Shown one piece after another: positions 7,132-16,332 of a stretch of DNA of 64,000 nucleotides (positions are counted from its first letter, which is position 1; each line of letters begins with the position of its first letter). The translations under genes were made by a program, and so were the position numbers. The stretch comes from Cohnella panacarvi Gsoil 349. Its GTDB lineage: Bacteria; Bacillota; Bacilli; Paenibacillales; Paenibacillaceae. The stretch lies in contig NZ_KI911563.1 in NCBI RefSeq assembly GCF_000515335.1, positions 3,423,147-3,487,146 of the forward strand, read 5' to 3'. The notes beneath the pieces are model-generated. The model saw only the letters and a program-made list of their open reading frames with translations. It did no database searches and was not told the DNA's origin.

Positions 7132-8955
7132 TTATTTTTTTCTTGGTTTTAAATAGCTAAAATCGGCTGTTATTTTGCTGCGTAAATCCTGCAGAATATG
7201 CTGATGTTGAGGATCACAAACAAGATTAGTCGTTTCATCGGGCAATTGAAACAACAGTTCATCGCTGTTCTCGAACAGGACGTATTTGTGAGTATGGTTT
7301 CGGACCATTTTGAATGCGTTTATCCACACACCCAAGTTCTTTACGACAACCGGATAAAGGAGCCAACCCGTATTATAAATCGTATCTCTTTCGGTAATTA
7401 CTTCCGCTGTGAATAGGGAATCGTCTACTTTGCCGCTTTCCAATAAACTAGTCAACATTGAATCAAACTCAGTCATGCTTAATAGTTCATCATGGGTCTC
7501 TGGAATTAAATCTTTGTGGTTAACGATAAATGGAACATGAATATATTCATCCTTGCATTTCATCAGATGACCTGTGGGTTCGTCTCCGCCAATCGCGCTC
7601 CCGTGATCGCTACACACGATTACCATTGAATTGTCTGGAAGCTTGGAGCGAATATCTTTGATTTTTCCATCTATGAAAGATAAGACTTCTTTATACTGGG
7701 AGAGGCTTTCTCGATGCAGCTCGCCATTGCCCTTCAAGTAATCCACTGGAGTGTACCTGGTATTTATCGTCCCTTTGTGTTGTGCGCAAATAAAGGGGAA
7801 ATGCGTTTCCATTACATGGATAAGATGAAATTGAGGAGCGTCAGAGTCGTGTAGATGACACATCACATTCCACCAACTGATAGAAATAACGGATTGTTTC
7901 CCCAACTTCAAATGATTTAAGCGTCTAACGTTTTCAAAGACGGGAGCAGCATATTGAAAAAGCAGGTAATCCCTTTTTTCCAACCACTGAAATATGGAAG
8001 ATTTCGAACCGTCAACGTGTCCGGTGAAAAACTCATCTCTCGCCAGATCCTGTCCATTGAACATTCCCAGGTAACTTCTCTTGGTATAAGTTGAAGGACT
8101 ATATGCACTGCGAAAGGAAATAGATCGGGTTGCCAGTTCATACAGAGAAGGGCACATTGCTAAATCCCGCTGCCGCATCCCATCAAAAACCAATAAGACG
8201 ATGTCTTTAGTTGCGCGTTGACGGATCGCTTCATTCGCATTTATCAACAATTGCTCTATCTCATTGTTTAATTGAGCGACACGGTTTGCATCCGAGAATC
8301 CTTTTTCGATATAACGGTGGGAGAAAGTTGCAAACTGATCCAATTCTTTGATGTCTAGTAAATAGGATAAAAGCATTCTGTATAAAGTTTCCACAATTCC
8401 GTCATCTTCTTCGAGTTCAATCCGAGCACGAAGCAGATGAATGTCTAAACAGGGAATATAGATTTCTTCCGAATAGAATGGAATCACTTCGCCACTCGAT
8501 ATGATTCCAGTATAGATGTCATAAAAATCAACGATTTTTACCATTGGGTACTGTGACTTTAATGTCGCTTTTATTTCGTCTCGATGACGTATTGTTGATA
8601 CAATGACCGTGGTTATATTTTCGCTGTCTATGGCTTCCGGTTGTTTTACGGGAATGCTCATTAATTCCGTTCCATGCTTTGAAGAGTCTGAATCTACGAT
8701 GAAGGATATCGGAACTTTACCACCAAGAAACTCCACAAGATTAACGGTATGTACTCCGGCACCCCAAATCGCTACCTTATCGGTTGATTGGATACGGCTC
8801 CCCGTCGTTCTAATATGCCATCTCATGAAAGATGGTACATCGGTAAATAATTCATACTTAGTTCGGATTTGATCGAATTGTTCCTGTAAGGAGAAAGGTT
8901 GGGGATTCTGTAACATTTCATCTTGAACCAATATCAACTTTCCTCTCGTTAGCAT
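7132..8955 (-). CDS. Rossmann-like domain fused to alkaline-phosphatase-superfamily (sulfatase-type) domain; candidate phosphoramidate transferase
   Basis: The 607-residue first gene of the operon has two parts. Residues about 58-150 look like a nucleotide-binding Rossmann domain (VAIWGAGVHTV, then FIVDSD). Residues about 250-560 are a sulfatase/phosphoglycerol-transferase-type domain: Asp258 in LLVFDGM, a Ser/Thr nucleophile region PSTYTKRS at 287-294, His384 in METHF, Asp450-His451 in CSDHGS and His463 in GHLMK are the expected metal and catalytic positions. There is no signal peptide or membrane segment, unlike LTA synthase, so it should act in the cytosol. Transferring or removing a phosphoryl-type group is likely; with the pathway next to it, phosphoramidate transfer to a glycan precursor is my hypothesis. 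The candidate promoter puts the transcript start near this ATG, so a TTG at 8931 behind GAGAGGAAAG may be the true start. Confidence 0.7.
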   Translation of the reverse strand: MLTRGKLILVQDEMLQNPQPFSLQEQFDQIRTKYELFTDVPSFMRWHIRTTGSRIQSTDKVAIWGAGVHTVNLVEFLGGKVPISFIVDSDSSKHGTELMSIPVKQPEAIDSENITTVIVSTIRHRDEIKATLKSQYPMVKIVDFYDIYTGIISSGEVIPFYSEEIYIPCLDIHLLRARIELEEDDGIVETLYRMLLSYLLDIKELDQFATFSHRYIEKGFSDANRVAQLNNEIEQLLINANEAIRQRATKDIVLLVFDGMRQRDLAMCPSLYELATRSISFRSAYSPSTYTKRSYLGMFNGQDLARDEFFTGHVDGSKSSIFQWLEKRDYLLFQYAAPVFENVRRLNHLKLGKQSVISISWWNVMCHLHDSDAPQFHLIHVMETHFPFICAQHKGTINTRYTPVDYLKGNGELHRESLSQYKEVLSFIDGKIKDIRSKLPDNSMVIVCSDHGSAIGGDEPTGHLMKCKDEYIHVPFIVNHKDLIPETHDELLSMTEFDSMLTSLLESGKVDDSLFTAEVITERDTIYNTGWLLYPVVVKNLGVWINAFKMVRNHTHKYVLFENSDELLFQLPDETTNLVCDPQHQHILQDLRSKITADFSYLKPRKK

Positions 8956-8960
8956 CTTTG

Positions 8961-8990
8961 AATATATATATCGGTAAATTCTCTTGCCAA
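8961..8990 (-). promoter_or_regulatory. Candidate sigma-A promoter of the phosphoramidate operon
   Basis: On the minus strand TTGGCA (8990-8985) and TATATT (8966-8961) are 18 bases apart. Transcription would begin close to 8955, which would leave almost no leader and argues for a downstream start codon of the first gene. The rest of 8991-9191 contains no recognisable gene. Confidence 0.45.
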
Positions 8991-9191
8991 AACGAGAGCA
9001 AAATTTCTTCCATATCCTAAATTAACACTAATCGAGATCGAACACTTTCACACTCGTTGACAGTAATTCATAGCAACATCCTACTTTACGGGAGGGGGGC
9101 ATTGTCTAGGTGTACTTTCCCCCGTTCAAACGACTTCAGAAAAAACTAAATACACCAAAACGCCAACGATGACACCGCTTACAAAAAATCA

Positions 9192-9221
9192 TTGACACCA
9201 AACTTTCCCTGATGTTATATT
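9192..9221 (+). promoter_or_regulatory. Promoter of the cold shock gene
   Basis: TTGACA (9192-9197) and TATATT (9216-9221) are separated by 18 bases. The transcript would have a leader of about 60 bases before the cspA start; cold shock mRNAs often have a structured leader, but no specific element is evident here. Confidence 0.65.
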
Positions 9222-9288
9222 CGGATTGTGGAACAGGCCGCATAGCCTATGTCTAACGTCATTTGAAGATGAAGGGAATGTTTAGTAG

Positions 9289-9486
9289 ATGCAAGGAAAA
9301 GTTAAATGGTTTAACGCAGAGAAGGGTTATGGCTTCATCGAAACAGAGCAAGGCGGCGATGTATTCGTTCACTTCTCCGCTATTCAAATGGACGGTTACA
9401 AGGCTCTTGAAGAAGGCCAAAGCGTAGAGTTCGACATCGTTCAAGGCGCTCGCGGTCCTCAAGCTGCTAACGTTACCAAAGTATAA
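9289..9486 (+). CDS. cspA: Cold shock protein
   Basis: This 65-residue single CSD protein has both RNA-binding motifs: KGYGFI at 12-17 (RNP1) and VFVHF at 25-29 (RNP2). Such proteins bind single-stranded RNA and DNA and act as RNA chaperones at low temperature and in general growth. The length is typical of Bacillus CspB-type proteins. The gene is single, with its own promoter upstream and a terminator downstream, and GC content rises here compared with the island to the left, marking the return to core chromosome. Confidence 0.96.
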   Translation: MQGKVKWFNAEKGYGFIETEQGGDVFVHFSAIQMDGYKALEEGQSVEFDIVQGARGPQAANVTKV

Positions 9487-9559
9487 TTGACCGGCGCGAA
9501 GACGCCGCATATAAATAATGTAAGCGTCTAATAGGTAACTTCCATTGCCAGTCACTCAA

Positions 9560-9588
9560 CCTCGGAGACATTCTCCGGGGTTTTGTTG
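9560..9588 (+). terminator. Terminator after cspA
   Basis: A 9-bp stem with one G-T pair (CCTCGGAGA / TCTCCGGGG) and a 3-base loop is followed by TTTTGTTGT. Confidence 0.85.
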
Positions 9589-9633
9589 TATTCTAGAGGA
9601 TAGACTCACATGCGAGCAAAGGGGAACGCAATT

Positions 9634-10695
9634 ATGATCTCGTTAGCAATGATCGTCAAGAACGAAGAGAAATACTTGGACAGATGCCTCAAAAGCGCCG
9701 CGCATATGGTAGATGAGATCATCGTCGTGGATACGGGCTCGACGGATCGTACCGTAGAGATCGCAGAGCAATACGATGCGAAATTATATCGCTTCGAATG
9801 GATCGACGACTTCGCCGCTGCCCGCAACTATTCGTTAGAGCATGTAACCGGAGACTGGGTGCTCGTACTCGATGCCGATCAGTATTTCCAAGAGGATTTC
9901 TCCGAATCGATTAAGCAATTCACGAATTCGAATGCGAAACGCGCCGGCCTAATCGAAATCATTTCAAAATACGAGCAGAATGGCCAGACGCTCCACTCTA
10001 CCGATTATATGGCTCGGCTGTTTCCTCGCGGCGCGAGATTCGAAGGACGCATTCATGAACAATTGACGCCGCTGATGCCTACGGTCGTAACCGGATTGAA
10101 ATTGATGCACGACGGTTATTTTCAGACGGACAAGGGAACTCGCAACATCCCGTTACTGCTGAAAGCTTTAGAAGAAGAACCCGATGACGCTTATTTGAAT
10201 TTCCAACTCGGCAAACAATACCGCGGAGCGGACGAATATAACCTTGCGCAGCATTATACGGAGAAGGCCTATGGGTTATTGCAAGGCTCCAATCCTCCTT
10301 TCGCTTTAGAGACGATCATCGAATTACTCGAAGTGCTTACGGTTAACAAACAATACGAAGCGGCGCTCGAGCTCGCAAGCAACGAAGTCGAGTGGCTGGA
10401 TAAATCCCCCGACTTCGCCTTCTCCGTCGCGCAGTTCCTGCTGGAATACGCCATCGACGCGCAAGATTTCTCGGTCGTCGGCAATATCGAGAACAGCTAT
10501 CTGAAATGTTTGGAGCTTGGCCGAGCGGGAGCGAAAGAGATCGTTATCGGCGCTTCTACCTATCTAGCCGCCTATAATCTTGCCGTGTTCTACGAGTCGA
10601 TCGGGAACGATGCCAATGCTAAGGAGTACTATGCGTTGTCGGACTCCTACGGCTACGAGCCTGCGAAAGAAAGACTGCAAAAATACACGTCCTAA
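9634..10695 (+). CDS. Family 2 glycosyltransferase with TPR-like C-terminal part
   Basis: The protein (353 residues from this start) begins MISLAMIVKNEEK, the start of many SunS/family 2 glycosyltransferases. VDTGSTDRT near residue 35 and the metal-binding DAD in LVLDADQYF near residue 85 mark a GT-A domain over about 1-170. The remaining half is helical with tetratricopeptide-like pairs (for example DAYLNFQLGKQYR). It transfers a sugar from a nucleotide donor to an unknown acceptor in the cytosol. An upstream ATG at 9610 is in frame, but AAAGGGG at 9618-9624 is placed nine bases before 9634, which I prefer. It stands alone between the cspA terminator and hpf. Confidence 0.88.
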   Translation: MISLAMIVKNEEKYLDRCLKSAAHMVDEIIVVDTGSTDRTVEIAEQYDAKLYRFEWIDDFAAARNYSLEHVTGDWVLVLDADQYFQEDFSESIKQFTNSNAKRAGLIEIISKYEQNGQTLHSTDYMARLFPRGARFEGRIHEQLTPLMPTVVTGLKLMHDGYFQTDKGTRNIPLLLKALEEEPDDAYLNFQLGKQYRGADEYNLAQHYTEKAYGLLQGSNPPFALETIIELLEVLTVNKQYEAALELASNEVEWLDKSPDFAFSVAQFLLEYAIDAQDFSVVGNIENSYLKCLELGRAGAKEIVIGASTYLAAYNLAVFYESIGNDANAKEYYALSDSYGYEPAKERLQKYTS

Positions 10696-10744
10696 TGGCT
10701 CGTCTAAAAGTTTTCTAAAAATTCAAATTTATTTGCGGAATGTT

Positions 10745-10774
10745 TTGAATGGGCTCCTCCGAATATGTTATGAT
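10745..10774 (+). promoter_or_regulatory. Promoter of hpf
   Basis: TTGAAT (10745-10750) and TATGAT (10769-10774) are 18 bases apart, about 30 bases before the start codon, with a strong AAGGAGG ribosome site at 10791. Confidence 0.6.
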
Positions 10775-10805
10775 AGAGCTGTAATCAGCAAAGGAGGCCT
10801 GCCGC

Positions 10806-11369
10806 ATGAAATACAACATTCGTGGTCAGCGTATGGAAGTTACCGATGCTCTTCGTGATTATGTCGAGAAGAAGCTAAGTAGGCTGGAACGGTACTTTGA
10901 AGCCCCTCCCCAATCTGATGTTAACGTAACCCTAAGCGTAACGAAGGGCCAGCAGGCCGTCGAGGTTACGATTCCGCTGCCGGGATTCTACCTCCGCGCG
11001 GAAGAGAAACGCGAGGACATGTATGCTTCGATTGACTACGTAGTGGACAAACTCGAACGTCAGATCCGCAAGCATAAGACGAAGATCAATCGCAACTTCC
11101 GGCATCCGGACTCGGCCAGAGCGCTCTTCAAGGAAGATTTCGGCGGCGGACAGAGCACTGTGTCTACGCTTGATCGCGACGAAGAAGACGATCTGGAGCT
11201 CGTGCGGACGAAGAAGTTCAATATGAAGCCGATGAACGTCGAAGAAGCGATTCTTCAGATGGACCTGGTGGGCCATAACTTCTTCGTATTCACCAACGAT
11301 GTGACGAAGGAGATCAGCGTCGTGTACCGTCGCCATGACGGTAAGTACGGCTTGATCGAAGCCGAATAA
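10806..11369 (+). CDS. hpf: Ribosome hibernation promoting factor, long form
   Basis: The 187-residue protein has the N-terminal RNA-binding S30AE domain (about 1-105, start MKYNIRGQRMEVTDALRDY) and the C-terminal dimerisation domain (about 125-185, FNMKPMNVEEAI and FVFTNDVTKEISVVYRRHDG). Long HPF both inactivates 70S ribosomes and pairs them into 100S dimers through the C-terminal domain. The length is the normal one for Bacillota (YvyD). It lies directly upstream of secA, the order usual in Bacilli, but a terminator separates them. Confidence 0.96.
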   Translation: MKYNIRGQRMEVTDALRDYVEKKLSRLERYFEAPPQSDVNVTLSVTKGQQAVEVTIPLPGFYLRAEEKREDMYASIDYVVDKLERQIRKHKTKINRNFRHPDSARALFKEDFGGGQSTVSTLDRDEEDDLELVRTKKFNMKPMNVEEAILQMDLVGHNFFVFTNDVTKEISVVYRRHDGKYGLIEAE

Positions 11370-11387
11370 CATAACGCATCTATTCAA

Positions 11388-11416
11388 CCCGGTCGCCGAG
11401 AAGGCGATCGGGTTTT
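11388..11416 (+). terminator. Terminator after hpf
   Basis: A 10-bp stem with one wobble pair (CCCGGTCGCC / GGCGATCGGG) and a 5-base loop is followed by TTTT. Confidence 0.85.
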
Positions 11417-11456
11417 CGCTATAAGAAGGGAAATAGCCCCTTTAACCGCCCTTTCC

Positions 11457-11485
11457 TTGCTCCATTTTCGCCAAACTGTTAAAAT
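11457..11485 (+). promoter_or_regulatory. Candidate promoter of secA
   Basis: TTGCTC (11457-11462) and TAAAAT (11480-11485) are 17 bases apart. It is placed between the hpf terminator and the AGGAGAGAGG ribosome site of secA. Confidence 0.5.
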
Positions 11486-11529
11486 GAGAAGATGTTGTAT
11501 TACCCGCAGGAGAGAGGGGTATTTCCCAT

Positions 11530-14043
11530 ATGCTCGGATTAGTCAAAAAAATATTCGGCGACGCCAACGAACGCGAAGTGAAGCGGCTGCTTAAAATCGT
11601 GGACCAGGTCAACGCACTGGAATCGACGGTTTCCGCCCTTAGCGACGAGGGCTTGCGCGCCAAGACGGATGAGTTCCGCGCACGCTTAGAGAAAGGCGAG
11701 ACGCTCGACGACATCTTGCCGGAAGCTTTCGCGGTCGTACGCGAAGCGGGCCAACGCACGCTGAACAAACGCCATTACGACGTTCAACTGGTCGGCGGCA
11801 TGGTGTTGCACAGCGGCAAAATCGCCGAGATGAGAACCGGCGAAGGCAAGACGCTGGTCGGTACGCTGGCCGTCTACCTGAACGCGCTCGAAGGCAAAGG
11901 CGTTCACGTCGTAACGGTCAACGACTATCTCGCGCAGCGCGATAGTGCGGAAATGGGACAAGTCTATACATTCCTGGGCATGACCGTCGGTTGCAACCTT
12001 CATGGGCTGTCCCACGAAGAGAAGCAGCAGGCGTATGCTTGCGATATTACGTACGGCACGAACAACGAGTTCGGGTTCGATTACCTGCGCGATAATATGG
12101 TGCTCTACAAGGAGCAGATGGTACAACGTCCGCTCCATTACGCGATCATCGACGAAGTCGACTCCATTCTCGTCGACGAAGCGCGTACGCCGCTTATCAT
12201 CTCGGGTCAAGCGCAGAAGTCGACGGAGCTGTACTATGCCGCGGATCGTCTGGTCAGCAAATTGACACCGGACGAAGATTTCACCGTCGATATTAAGATG
12301 CGCAGCGTAGCCTTGACCGAACAAGGCGTAACGAAGGTCGAGCGCGCGTTTAACATCGACAACCTGTACGCTCACGAGCACGTAACTTTGAACCACCACG
12401 TTAACCAAGCGCTTCGCGCCCGCAATATCATGAAGCGCGACGTCGATTACGTCGTGCAAGAGGAAGAAGTCGTTATCGTCGACGAATTTACCGGCCGTCT
12501 TATGGCTGGCAGACGGTATAGCGACGGTCTTCACCAAGCGATCGAAGCGAAGGAGCAGCTCAAAGTCCAGAACGAGAGCATGACGCTCGCTACGATAACG
12601 TTCCAGAACTACTTCCGGATGTACCGCAAGCTGGCCGGCATGACCGGTACGGCGAAAACCGAGGAAGAAGAATTCAAGCGGATTTACGGGCTTGACGTTA
12701 TTCAAGTGCCGACGAACCGTCCGAATATCCGTCTGGACTTGCCGGACATCGTCTATAAATCCGAGAACGGCAAGTACAAATGGGTCGTCGAAGAGATCGT
12801 GAGACGCCATGCGACGGGACAACCGGTTCTCGTCGGTACGGTGTCGATCGAGAACTCCGAGCGCATCTCGGAAATGCTGAAGAAGAAAGGCGTCAAGCAC
12901 CAAGTGCTGAACGCCAAGTACCATGCGGAAGAAGCCGCGATCATCTCGCAAGCGGGACAACGCGGGACCGTAACGATCGCCACGAACATGGCGGGACGCG
13001 GTACCGACATCATCCTCGGAGAAGGCGTAGCGGATTTGGGCGGTTTGCACATCATGGGCACGGAGCGCCATGAATCGCGGCGGATCGATAACCAGCTTCG
13101 CGGTCGCGCGGGCCGTCAGGGCGACCCGGGTTCTTCGCAGTTCTATCTGTCGATGCAAGACGAATTGATGCGCCGGTTCGGCGCGGACAATATCATGGGA
13201 ATGATGGAGCGCCTTGGCTTCGACGAGGATTCTCCGATCGAGAGCCGTCTCATCACGCGCGCGGTCGAGTCCGCCCAGAAGCGGGTCGAAGGCAGCAACT
13301 TCGATGCCCGTCGGATCGTTCTGCAATACGATGACGTGATCAACCTGCAACGGGAGAAAATTTACGGAGATCGCCGCGAAATTCTCCATGCCGAGAACAT
13401 CCGCGATATCGTCGAACCGATGGTTCGTTCCGTAGTCAACCGTTCCGTGGATAACCATTGTTCGGACAACGACGTTCCTGAGGATTGGGATTTGGAAGGC
13501 TTGGTCTCTTATGCTCATACCCACTACCTGCCAGAGGGCCGTCTGACCAAAGACGATCTATGGGGCAAGGAGAAGGAAGAGCTCGTCGAGAATCTCATGG
13601 GACTCGTGGAGAATCTCTACAACGAACGCGAAGAGACGATCGGCGCCGAGACGATGCGCGAATTCGAGAAGGTCGTCGTGCTGCGCGCCGTGGACAGCAA
13701 GTGGATGGACCACATCGACGCGATGGATCACTTGCGTCAAGGCATCCATCTCCGTGCTTACGGCGGCAACGATCCGCTGCGCGAATATCAATTCGAAGGA
13801 CACAACATGTTCCTCGGCATGATCGAGCGGATCGAAGAAGAGGTTACGCTCTACATCATGAAGGCGCAAGTCGAGAAGAAACCGCAGCGCGAAGCGGTCG
13901 CGGAAGGCCAAGCGGTCGATCCGAAAGCCGAAGAAGGGCCGAAGAGACCGGTCAAGAGAGACGAAGCGCAGATCGGACGCAACGATCCGTGCCCATGCGG
14001 AAGCGGCAAGAAATACAAAATGTGCCACGGCCGCATAAACTAA
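11530..14043 (+). CDS. secA: Protein translocase motor subunit SecA
   Basis: This 837-residue ATPase drives preproteins through SecYEG at the membrane. The Walker A motif GEGKT is at 104-108, the DEVDS Walker B segment near 210 and the helicase motif [13 protein letters not shown] near 520. The C-terminal tail ends in the zinc-binding [14 protein letters not shown] that contacts ribosomes and chaperones. Length and domain order are normal for Bacillota SecA1. It is followed after 47 bases by prfB, as in Bacillus subtilis. Confidence 0.98.
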   Translation: MLGLVKKIFGDANEREVKRLLKIVDQVNALESTVSALSDEGLRAKTDEFRARLEKGETLDDILPEAFAVVREAGQRTLNKRHYDVQLVGGMVLHSGKIAEMRTGEGKTLVGTLAVYLNALEGKGVHVVTVNDYLAQRDSAEMGQVYTFLGMTVGCNLHGLSHEEKQQAYACDITYGTNNEFGFDYLRDNMVLYKEQMVQRPLHYAIIDEVDSILVDEARTPLIISGQAQKSTELYYAADRLVSKLTPDEDFTVDIKMRSVALTEQGVTKVERAFNIDNLYAHEHVTLNHHVNQALRARNIMKRDVDYVVQEEEVVIVDEFTGRLMAGRRYSDGLHQAIEAKEQLKVQNESMTLATITFQNYFRMYRKLAGMTGTAKTEEEEFKRIYGLDVIQVPTNRPNIRLDLPDIVYKSENGKYKWVVEEIVRRHATGQPVLVGTVSIENSERISEMLKKKGVKHQVLNAKYHAEEAAIISQAGQRGTVTIATNMAGRGTDIILGEGVADLGGLHIMGTERHESRRIDNQLRGRAGRQGDPGSSQFYLSMQDELMRRFGADNIMGMMERLGFDEDSPIESRLITRAVESAQKRVEGSNFDARRIVLQYDDVINLQREKIYGDRREILHAENIRDIVEPMVRSVVNRSVDNHCSDNDVPEDWDLEGLVSYAHTHYLPEGRLTKDDLWGKEKEELVENLMGLVENLYNEREETIGAETMREFEKVVVLRAVDSKWMDHIDAMDHLRQGIHLRAYGGNDPLREYQFEGHNMFLGMIERIEEEVTLYIMKAQVEKKPQREAVAEGQAVDPKAEEGPKRPVKRDEAQIGRNDPCPCGSGKKYKMCHGRIN

Positions 14044-14090
14044 CGGAACAGCGCCGCAAGGCGTTCTAGACTTCATGAGGTGATATTGCG

Positions 14091-15210
14091 ATGTACGAAA
14101 TCGATGTGAAGGATAAGCAAGATCTTCGCGAGAACGCGAAGCGACTTCAGCAACTTAGGGGGTCTCTTTGACTTAGATCTGAAGCGGGAGCAGATCGAGA
14201 ACTACGAAGTCAAGATGGCCGAACCGAATTTCTGGGACGACAACGACAAGGCGCAGTCGATCATCGGCGAGCTTAACGCGATCAAGTCCGTCGTCGAGCA
14301 GTACGAGAGCTTGGAGCGGGAAGCGCGGGATTTGTCCGAGATGCTCGATATGCTGACGGAAGAGATGGACGAAGACATGGCGGTCGAGTGGGCGGGCAGC
14401 GTCGCCGCGCTCACGACCAAGATCGACTCGTTCGAGCTGACGCTCCTCCTCAACCAGCCGTACGACAAGCTGGACGCGATTCTCGAGCTTCACCCGGGCG
14501 CAGGCGGCACCGAGTCCCAGGACTGGGCGTCCATGCTGTACCGGATGTATACCCGTTGGGCGGAGAAGCGCGGTTTCAAAGTCGAACTGATCGACTACTT
14601 GCCCGGCGACGAAGCCGGGATCAAGAGCGTTACGATTCAGATTAGAGGCCATAACGCCTACGGATATTTGAAAGCGGAGAAAGGCGTGCATCGACTCGTG
14701 CGCATCTCTCCGTTCGACGCTTCGGGGCGCCGCCATACGTCGTTCGTATCTTGCGACGTCGTACCGGAGATCAACGAGGACATTCATATCGAGATCCGTC
14801 CAGAAGATTTGCGCGTCGACACGTACCGCTCCAGCGGCGCGGGCGGACAGCACATTAACAAGACGGACTCCGCCGTTCGGCTGACGCACCTCCCGACGGG
14901 AATCGTCGTCGCGTCCCAGACGCAGCGCTCGCAGATTCAGAACCGCGAGAAAGCGATGAAGATGCTCCAATCGAAGCTCTACGAGCTGAAGATCCAAGAG
15001 CAGCAGAAAGAGCTGGCCGCCGTGCGCGGCGAGCAGCTAGACATCGCGTGGGGCAGCCAAATCCGTTCCTACGTGTTCCACCCGTACAGCATGGTGAAGG
15101 ATCACCGCACGCAGGTCGAGACCGGCAATATCGGCGCGGTCATGGACGGAGATCTGGACGCATTCATCGATGGATATTTGCGCAGTCAGATCAGACAGTC
15201 GGATGCTTAA
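14091..15210 (+). CDS. prfB: Peptide chain release factor 2 (with +1 programmed frameshift)
   Basis: RF2 reads UAA and UGA and releases the finished peptide. Translation starts at ATG 14091 (after GAGGTGATATTGCG) and runs 26 codons to an in-frame TGA at 14169; skipping one base there joins it to the long frame that ends at 15210, giving about 372 residues. The second frame contains [10 protein letters not shown] (stop codon recognition loop) and the catalytic GGQ in [12 protein letters not shown]. Without the frameshift the only start would be an internal ATG at 14215, which would cut off the N-terminal helix. It follows secA, the standard order. Confidence 0.96.
14157..14172 (+). promoter_or_regulatory. 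prfB programmed +1 frameshift site
   Basis: The sequence AGGGGG, then TCT CTT TGA C, is the conserved autoregulatory signal: a Shine-Dalgarno-like AGGGGG three bases before the CTT slip codon, followed by the poorly recognised TGAC stop. Low RF2 lets the ribosome slip from CTT to TTT and make full-length RF2. Confidence 0.96.
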
Positions 15211-15225
15211 TCCATATAACGATAA

Positions 15226-15259
15226 GCAGGGAGCCCCGCGCGGGTCCCCTGCTTTTTTT
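15226..15259 (+). terminator. Terminator after prfB
   Basis: An 11-bp stem (GCAGGGAGCCC / GGGTCCCCTGC, one mismatch) with a 5-base loop is followed by seven T. Confidence 0.9.
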
Positions 15260-15305
15260 ATTCACTCGGGATGTGTCGCAGCCTGTCAAAAGCGTCGGCG
15301 TATTA

Positions 15306-15314
15306 TGTTATAAT
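15306..15314 (+). promoter_or_regulatory. Extended -10 promoter of the sia-like operon
   Basis: TGTTATAAT is a perfect extended -10 element (TGnTATAAT). The -35 is poor: TGTCAA at 15284 is 19 bases away. It lies about 60 bases upstream of the first gene. Confidence 0.6.
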
Positions 15315-15374
15315 GGGTCCTAATGGCGTTTCCATTCCATGGGATATCGTATACCCGGAGAGGAAGTACGGACG

Positions 15375-15929
15375 ATGAACGATAATCACTTGTTGGAAGT
15401 TCAATCTCTGCTTCGCAAGAACGGCATATTGATCACCTTTTCCGGACGGCTGTCGCAACAGCTGATCGAGGAATACGGCGAGGCCGTTAAGACGTATTTG
15501 GAGAACGAACATCAATCCACCAAAGAAATCATCCATACGTTCTCCATCTACATCGAGCAAACCCAGAATATTAAGAACTATTGCGCCAATCGGCGAGAAG
15601 GCGCCGCTAAAGATCGAATCGCTCAATCGAGCGTCGTCTCGATCGGCATGAACGATAAAGGCAACTTTATATGCTCGGGCAACCTGGTCGAGAACGCGGA
15701 CATCCCGGAGCTGACGTCTCGCATCGACGCAATCCTTCAATTAAACAAAGACGAACTGAAGAAGCTTTATAAAGAACGGCTTAGGCAAGGCTTGTCCGAG
15801 AACCCGGCGGAAGCCGGCGCGGGGGTCGGTCTCATCGACATGGCGCGCAAAGCGACGCTCCCGCTCGAATACACGGTGACTCCGCTGGACGAAAGCCTAT
15901 CATTTTTCACGTTAAAGGCGGTTGTATAG
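15375..15929 (+). CDS. siaB: SiaB family protein kinase
   Basis: This 184-residue protein matches SiaB/DUF6272-type kinases with a histidine-kinase-like ATPase fold; the segment NRREGAAKDRIAQSSVV and the end LPLEYTVTPLDESLSFFTLKAVV are characteristic. In Pseudomonas aeruginosa SiaB phosphorylates SiaC and SiaA reverses this, tuning the diguanylate cyclase SiaD. The start at 15375 is set by GGAGAGGAAG nine bases upstream; an earlier in-frame ATG at 15339 lacks a site. The next gene starts two bases after its stop. Confidence 0.85.
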   Translation: MNDNHLLEVQSLLRKNGILITFSGRLSQQLIEEYGEAVKTYLENEHQSTKEIIHTFSIYIEQTQNIKNYCANRREGAAKDRIAQSSVVSIGMNDKGNFICSGNLVENADIPELTSRIDAILQLNKDELKKLYKERLRQGLSENPAEAGAGVGLIDMARKATLPLEYTVTPLDESLSFFTLKAVV

Positions 15930-15930
15930 G

Positions 15931-16332
15931 ATGGGAACGATACAAGCGATCAACCTGGAGGCAACGAGGAGCACGCCCGAGATTCGATTCGATCCTGCGG
16001 CGAACCGACTGTCGATCGACGGCCAATCGTATCCGGAGAACGCCTTTGCCTTCTATCAGCCGCTCTTGCAATGGATCGACGATTATTTCGAGCAACTTGC
16101 CCCGGGAATTGAAGTTTCCGTGGAGCTGCAGCTGCCTTACATCAACACGACGAGCACGAAATGTCTGTTGATGTTGCTGGATAAGCTGCAGGCTGCCTAT
16201 GAAGACGGCTTGCGGGTTGCGGTTCGCTGGCTATACGACGAAGATAACGAGAGCGAGTTGGAGTGCGCGGAGGAGTTCAAGGAAGACTTAACGCTTCCGT
16301 TCCAGATTATCCCGAAGACGGCGGAACAATGA
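15931..16332 (+). CDS. siaC: SiaC family regulatory phosphoprotein (DUF1987)
   Basis: The 133-residue protein is of the SiaC/DUF1987 family, partner of SiaB. The segment LPYINTTSTKCLLMLLDKL near residues 70-88 holds the conserved Thr/Ser cluster; in Pseudomonas the phosphorylated residue is a threonine in this part. Unphosphorylated SiaC activates the SiaD cyclase. AAAGGCGG sits nine bases before the chosen ATG. Its stop overlaps the start of the phosphatase gene (ATGA). Confidence 0.85.
   Translation: MGTIQAINLEATRSTPEIRFDPAANRLSIDGQSYPENAFAFYQPLLQWIDDYFEQLAPGIEVSVELQLPYINTTSTKCLLMLLDKLQAAYEDGLRVAVRWLYDEDNESELECAEEFKEDLTLPFQIIPKTAEQ

Noticed and set aside
11686-13524. 612-codon open frame opposite secA
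   Set aside because: Antisense to secA; long reverse frames are common opposite GC-rich genes and it has no ribosome site or known domain.
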